Positions 61,072 to 64,000 of a DNA stretch of 64,000 nucleotides are shown in pieces. Every line of letters starts with the position of its first letter. The first letter of the stretch is position 1. The stretch lies in NCBI RefSeq assembly GCF_030272615.1, contig NC_081407.1, forward strand, positions 144,400,897-144,464,896. The letters run 5' to 3'. The position numbers and the translations under genes were made by a program. The notes beneath the pieces are model-generated. The model did no database searches, was not told the DNA's origin, and saw nothing but the letters and a program-made list of their open reading frames with translations. This DNA comes from Cryptomeria japonica. Its lineage: Eukaryota; Streptophyta; Pinopsida; Cupressales; Cupressaceae.

Positions 61072-62121
61072 TGTTCACTTTATTTTTCCCCCGATTTAGG
61101 TTTTCGGCGGGCTCGGTTGTTTTTGCTTTTTAGCCAGCAGTGCAGAGCACGTAGGACACTTGGTGGCACGACGTAGCTCCCTCGGTTAGTCTTTGGCATC
61201 TAGTTTTTGAAGCAGCACAGGGGTGACAAATGGTAGTGCGTGCTGACTATTTTTGGCGGGCCCACTCGTTAACGTAGTATGCAAGCGATTTCTTGCAGTT
61301 ATGTCTTTTTCTGCAGCTCGTTCGCGGTTAGCAGAATCTTTTCAGATCATGGTAGCTTGCAGACCATTACGGGCAAAAAGTGGAATTTCAAGGGTCATTT
61401 TGCTGGGTGTGACCTCTGTAGCGACATGACATGTTTTTTGTTCAGAAGGGGTTATGCCATTTTGGCGTTTCGGGGAGTTGTTTTCAGAAGCGGAGGCCTC
61501 TTTAAATGCTATTTTTTCCCTTGTGTAGGGGGGTTCAGAACTTTAAAAAAAATAGGACAATCCAGTTTGCTAAGTAGGAGTTTTTGTTTCCATCCTTTAA
61601 AACTATTTTGGTTTTGCTAGAAGAAGGTTATTCAAATTGTGTCCACGACCTTTATGATGCCTCTTTCAATATGCTATTAATGGTGTTTTCTGTGCTATTG
61701 TGTTGAAATTCTAATAACTTTGGGAATATTTCTATCCAAGACTTCACTGATTAAACTATGTTTCCATACTTGTTATTTGATGAATGCATGATGAATGTTT
61801 CCTTATATTTTCAAGTTAATCTGGTTGTAGCTTTTGATTATGTTCTTGATCCAGACTTGTAGATTGTTGAATGCACTTATAGAAGTTATATATGTTTCTT
61901 AATTTCTATTGGTTCATTGTCTCTTAATGATCTAGCCTATCGCCCAAGTATTTTAGTGTTACTTTTAAAGGGCATTTGTTTCTTTCCCCTTTCCTCAAAA
62001 CCCAAAGAAGAGTCAGCTTCTTAATCCCGGAGGTCATTCAGTGTCTCTTGCGCAAATTGGTCCCCCAACACTAAATTTCCCATAAGGTTGTTTGTTTCCA
62101 AAGCAAATTTTAGGGTCAACA
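61072..62121 (+). repeat. 3' LTR of the second gypsy element
   Basis: Colinear with 48299-49347; ends at the target copy cttat, after which the LRR pseudogene resumes. Confidence 0.92.
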
Positions 62122-62126
62122 CTTAT

Positions 62127-62450
62127 AATAATTTATCTAACAAAATACCAATAGGAGTTCAATTTATCACATTCAATGGTGGTTCATTTTCAAACAATAT
62201 AAATCTTTATGGACTTCAAATCAACACAAGTTGTTCCTCTTCTCTTTCTCCAAAATTGATTCAAGATGAAGATGTAAGTAAAGTAGAGTGGGATGAAGAC
62301 ATGTGGTGGGAAGTAGGAATTGGGTTGAGCTTTGGATTTGGGTTTGCAATTATTATTGGAATATTATGTTTCAACAAAAAATGTTGTTTTAAATGCTCCG
62401 CGATCATGGATGAAGTTATTTTCGTTCTTGATAAAAAGTTCAAGGAATAA
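62127..62450 (+). pseudogene. LRR receptor-like protein pseudogene, piece 4 (juxtamembrane and TM)
   Basis: Continues piece 3 in frame with NNLSNKIPIGVQFITFNGG and NLYGLQINTSC, the usual sequence after the last LRR of plant RLPs. Then comes an acidic stretch (IQDEDVSKVEWDEDMWW), a transmembrane helix (VGIGLSFGFGFAIIIGILCF) and a short basic cytoplasmic tail ending at 62450. There is no kinase domain, so the ancestral gene encoded a receptor-like protein. This last piece has no stop before its natural end. Confidence 0.9.
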
Positions 62451-63439
62451 TATTTTAATAAAGTTATCTTCTTCCTCTTCCCATTCCCTTGAAAGAATCC
62501 CTCCCCTTTCCTTCTGTAATTGTGAATGCATTATTTATCTTCTTATTAGTTTTGATTTCTTTTAATTGACAAAAAGGATTAACTTTAAATATCATATTAA
62601 TAGTATCTCTATTTATAACATGAAATTACATAGATATTCAAAAGTAATTACATTGTTTATTATGAATTTGTATTTTTTTTAATTAAATCATAGAAGTGAA
62701 CATCATTCCACATAAATATTTATTATGTGATCATTATTTTTAAAATAATAGTATTTTCTACATAAACATAGATGCTTCACTAATTATGTCATAGTAACAA
62801 TCAATAAGATTGATATACAATGCAGAGAAATTAAAAATTGAAACATTCAAGTAAATTTAATGATAATAATTAAATGCATACTTATCAATTAGCCAAATGA
62901 AATAAGAGATACGTAACATTTGATTAATTACTTCGCAAGAATTAATTTATCTTTTAATTTACATAGATCATCAAAATTTGGTAGTTTCAAAATTTTCATG
63001 TTCTATCAGTTAGTAGATAAATATAATAGTTAAATTATAGTGCTTCATATTTAATTTCCATATATTTATATCAATTCTTTTTTTTTTTGAAATGTCATTT
63101 ATTATAAATCATCATGTTTTACACGAAAGTTAGTTTCAACGCCTTTGATGAGAGAAGCTAATGAGTGTGATATTTTTAATAAACAAGTTTACCTAGGATC
63201 TAATGTTTTTGAACTAATCACAAATCTAGACTGGAGAATAAAGATTAAATATTCATTATATTGAGGAAAATTATAAATAGTAAAGGACGAGTATATAAGC
63301 CTCCGAGATACATGAGTAAAGGATAAGACAATTTCAAGAGGTCACAAGCCTAAGATATTGACTTCCTTAATGAGGACTTAAAATTAATAGAAAATAGAAG
63401 TGATTTATCTTATATTTTATCACTCACAAGTAATAGTAA
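62451..63439. other. AT-rich spacer between the two LRR copies
   Basis: Very AT-rich; no open frame of note, no repeat ends found. Its first part is presumably the 3' untranslated and downstream region of the old LRR gene. Confidence 0.5.
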
Positions 63440-64000
63440 AAATGACACATTTCCATTTCTATTTGTGAAGGTCTACATTTGGAAGTTTTAGTTGTGTCAA
63501 ATAATAAGCTTATAAGTAATTTCTTTCTACTTTTTTGCAACCACTCATCAACATCAAAGGTGTTGAATCTAGAAAACTATCATTTGGAAGGTGAGATTAG
63601 GAGCATTGTTTGTCTTCAAATATTAAAATTAGGACATAATAGAATTCAAGGGTCAATTCCAGCATCGCTTCAAAAGTGTACCTCTTTGCAGATTCTAGAT
63701 TTGGGATATGATAACAAGTAGGTTAAAAATCCCAAATTGGATAGATAAGTTGATTGTTATCCAAATTTTAGATACCAATATCTACTAAATTCAACGTAGT
63801 GAACTACCATTACTATTGATAAAGCTATGACATCTTCAAATATTGATTTTTCCAAATAATAATTTTTTCAGAGTTATTCCAAGTAGCCTGGGTAACTTGA
63901 AAGCAGTGAACTATCAAACATAAAGCTTAGATGTCCTTCAATATTCAAATTCTAGCATACTATCTTATTTAATACAATAGAAATAGTAAAAAAAGGCCCA
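63440..64000 (+). pseudogene. Second LRR receptor-like pseudogene, partial, runs off the window
   Basis: Colinear with about 22205-22750 of the first copy: both share atttctatttgtgaaggtc-like sequence and later blocks such as SLQKCTSLQILDLG (around 63665-63715) and VIPSSLGNLKAV. It starts abruptly at about 63440 and has many stops and shifts. At 63693 it keeps the CAG that has become TAG at 22444 in the first copy. A tandem or dispersed paralogue of the same family. Confidence 0.85.

Larger units (their letters stand above)
48299..62121 (+). mobile_element. 13.8-kb Ty3/gypsy element, Tat-like with aRNase H before RT
   Basis: LTRs 48299-49347 (1049 bp) and 61072-62121 (1050 bp) differ by several percent, mostly transitions. 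Target copies cttat (48294-48298 and 62122-62126) match perfectly. Order on the plus strand: PBS, Gag, protease, archaeal-type RNase H, RT, RNase H, integrase, an antisense ORF, a long sense ORF, 3' LTR. Stops and shifts occur in every part. The PPT before 61072 is not obvious. Confidence 0.93.

Overview
The window looks like plant nuclear DNA from a large, repeat-dominated genome. The evidence is a plant L1-type LINE (DUF4283/CCHC ORF1, zf-RVT and RNase H), Ty1/copia elements, Ty3/gypsy elements with the archaeal-type second RNase H of the plant Tat clade, a plant mobile domain (PMD) ORF and a leucine-rich-repeat receptor-like protein (LRR-RLP) gene. A gymnosperm is a reasonable guess from the density of old, decayed elements, but nothing read here proves it. 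No rRNA, tRNA or CRISPR was seen. Only one long reading frame is intact, the Gag-Pol of a young copia element. Almost everything else is decayed transposon or pseudogene.

Left third (767-17135, minus strand): one full-length LINE with its 16-bp target duplication still visible at both ends. It has been split by three later LTR elements: a 7.0-kb copia element (2690-9691), a 2.1-kb non-autonomous LTR pair (10991-13088) and a 1.17-kb solo LTR (14527-15692). Without them the LINE is about 6.1 kb, a normal length, and its ORF1, endonuclease, RT, zf-RVT and RNase H parts lie in the expected order.

Middle (17136-20981): AT-rich DNA without genes, a degraded LTR-like block (about 19100-20340) and a long CT/CA microsatellite abutting the LRR pseudogene.

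Right two thirds (20982-62450): one LRR-RLP pseudogene split into four pieces by three LTR retrotransposons that landed within about 130 bp of its sequence. They are a very young intact copia (22895-30471, plus), a 17.7-kb Tat-type gypsy (30541-48229, minus) and a 13.8-kb second Tat-type gypsy (48299-62121, plus). Each target duplication is visible. In order, the four gene pieces read as late LRRs, juxtamembrane segment, transmembrane helix and short tail. A second degenerate LRR copy begins near 63440 and runs off the window.

The most unusual content is inside the elements. The Tat element carries two arrays of a 10-nt motif (AGCGCTATTG) at about 20-bp pitch in opposite orientations. One is in its own 5' leader and one is upstream of its antisense PMD ORF, so each array leads a transcript in the same sense. 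The young copia carries, antisense in its leader, what looks like a captured exon of a host W2-domain (eIF5-mimic/BZW type) gene, plus four copies of a GGCTTGCCGCC hairpin. The second gypsy carries an antisense ORF with an apparent retained intron, head to head with a long sense ORF that ends in a coiled coil.
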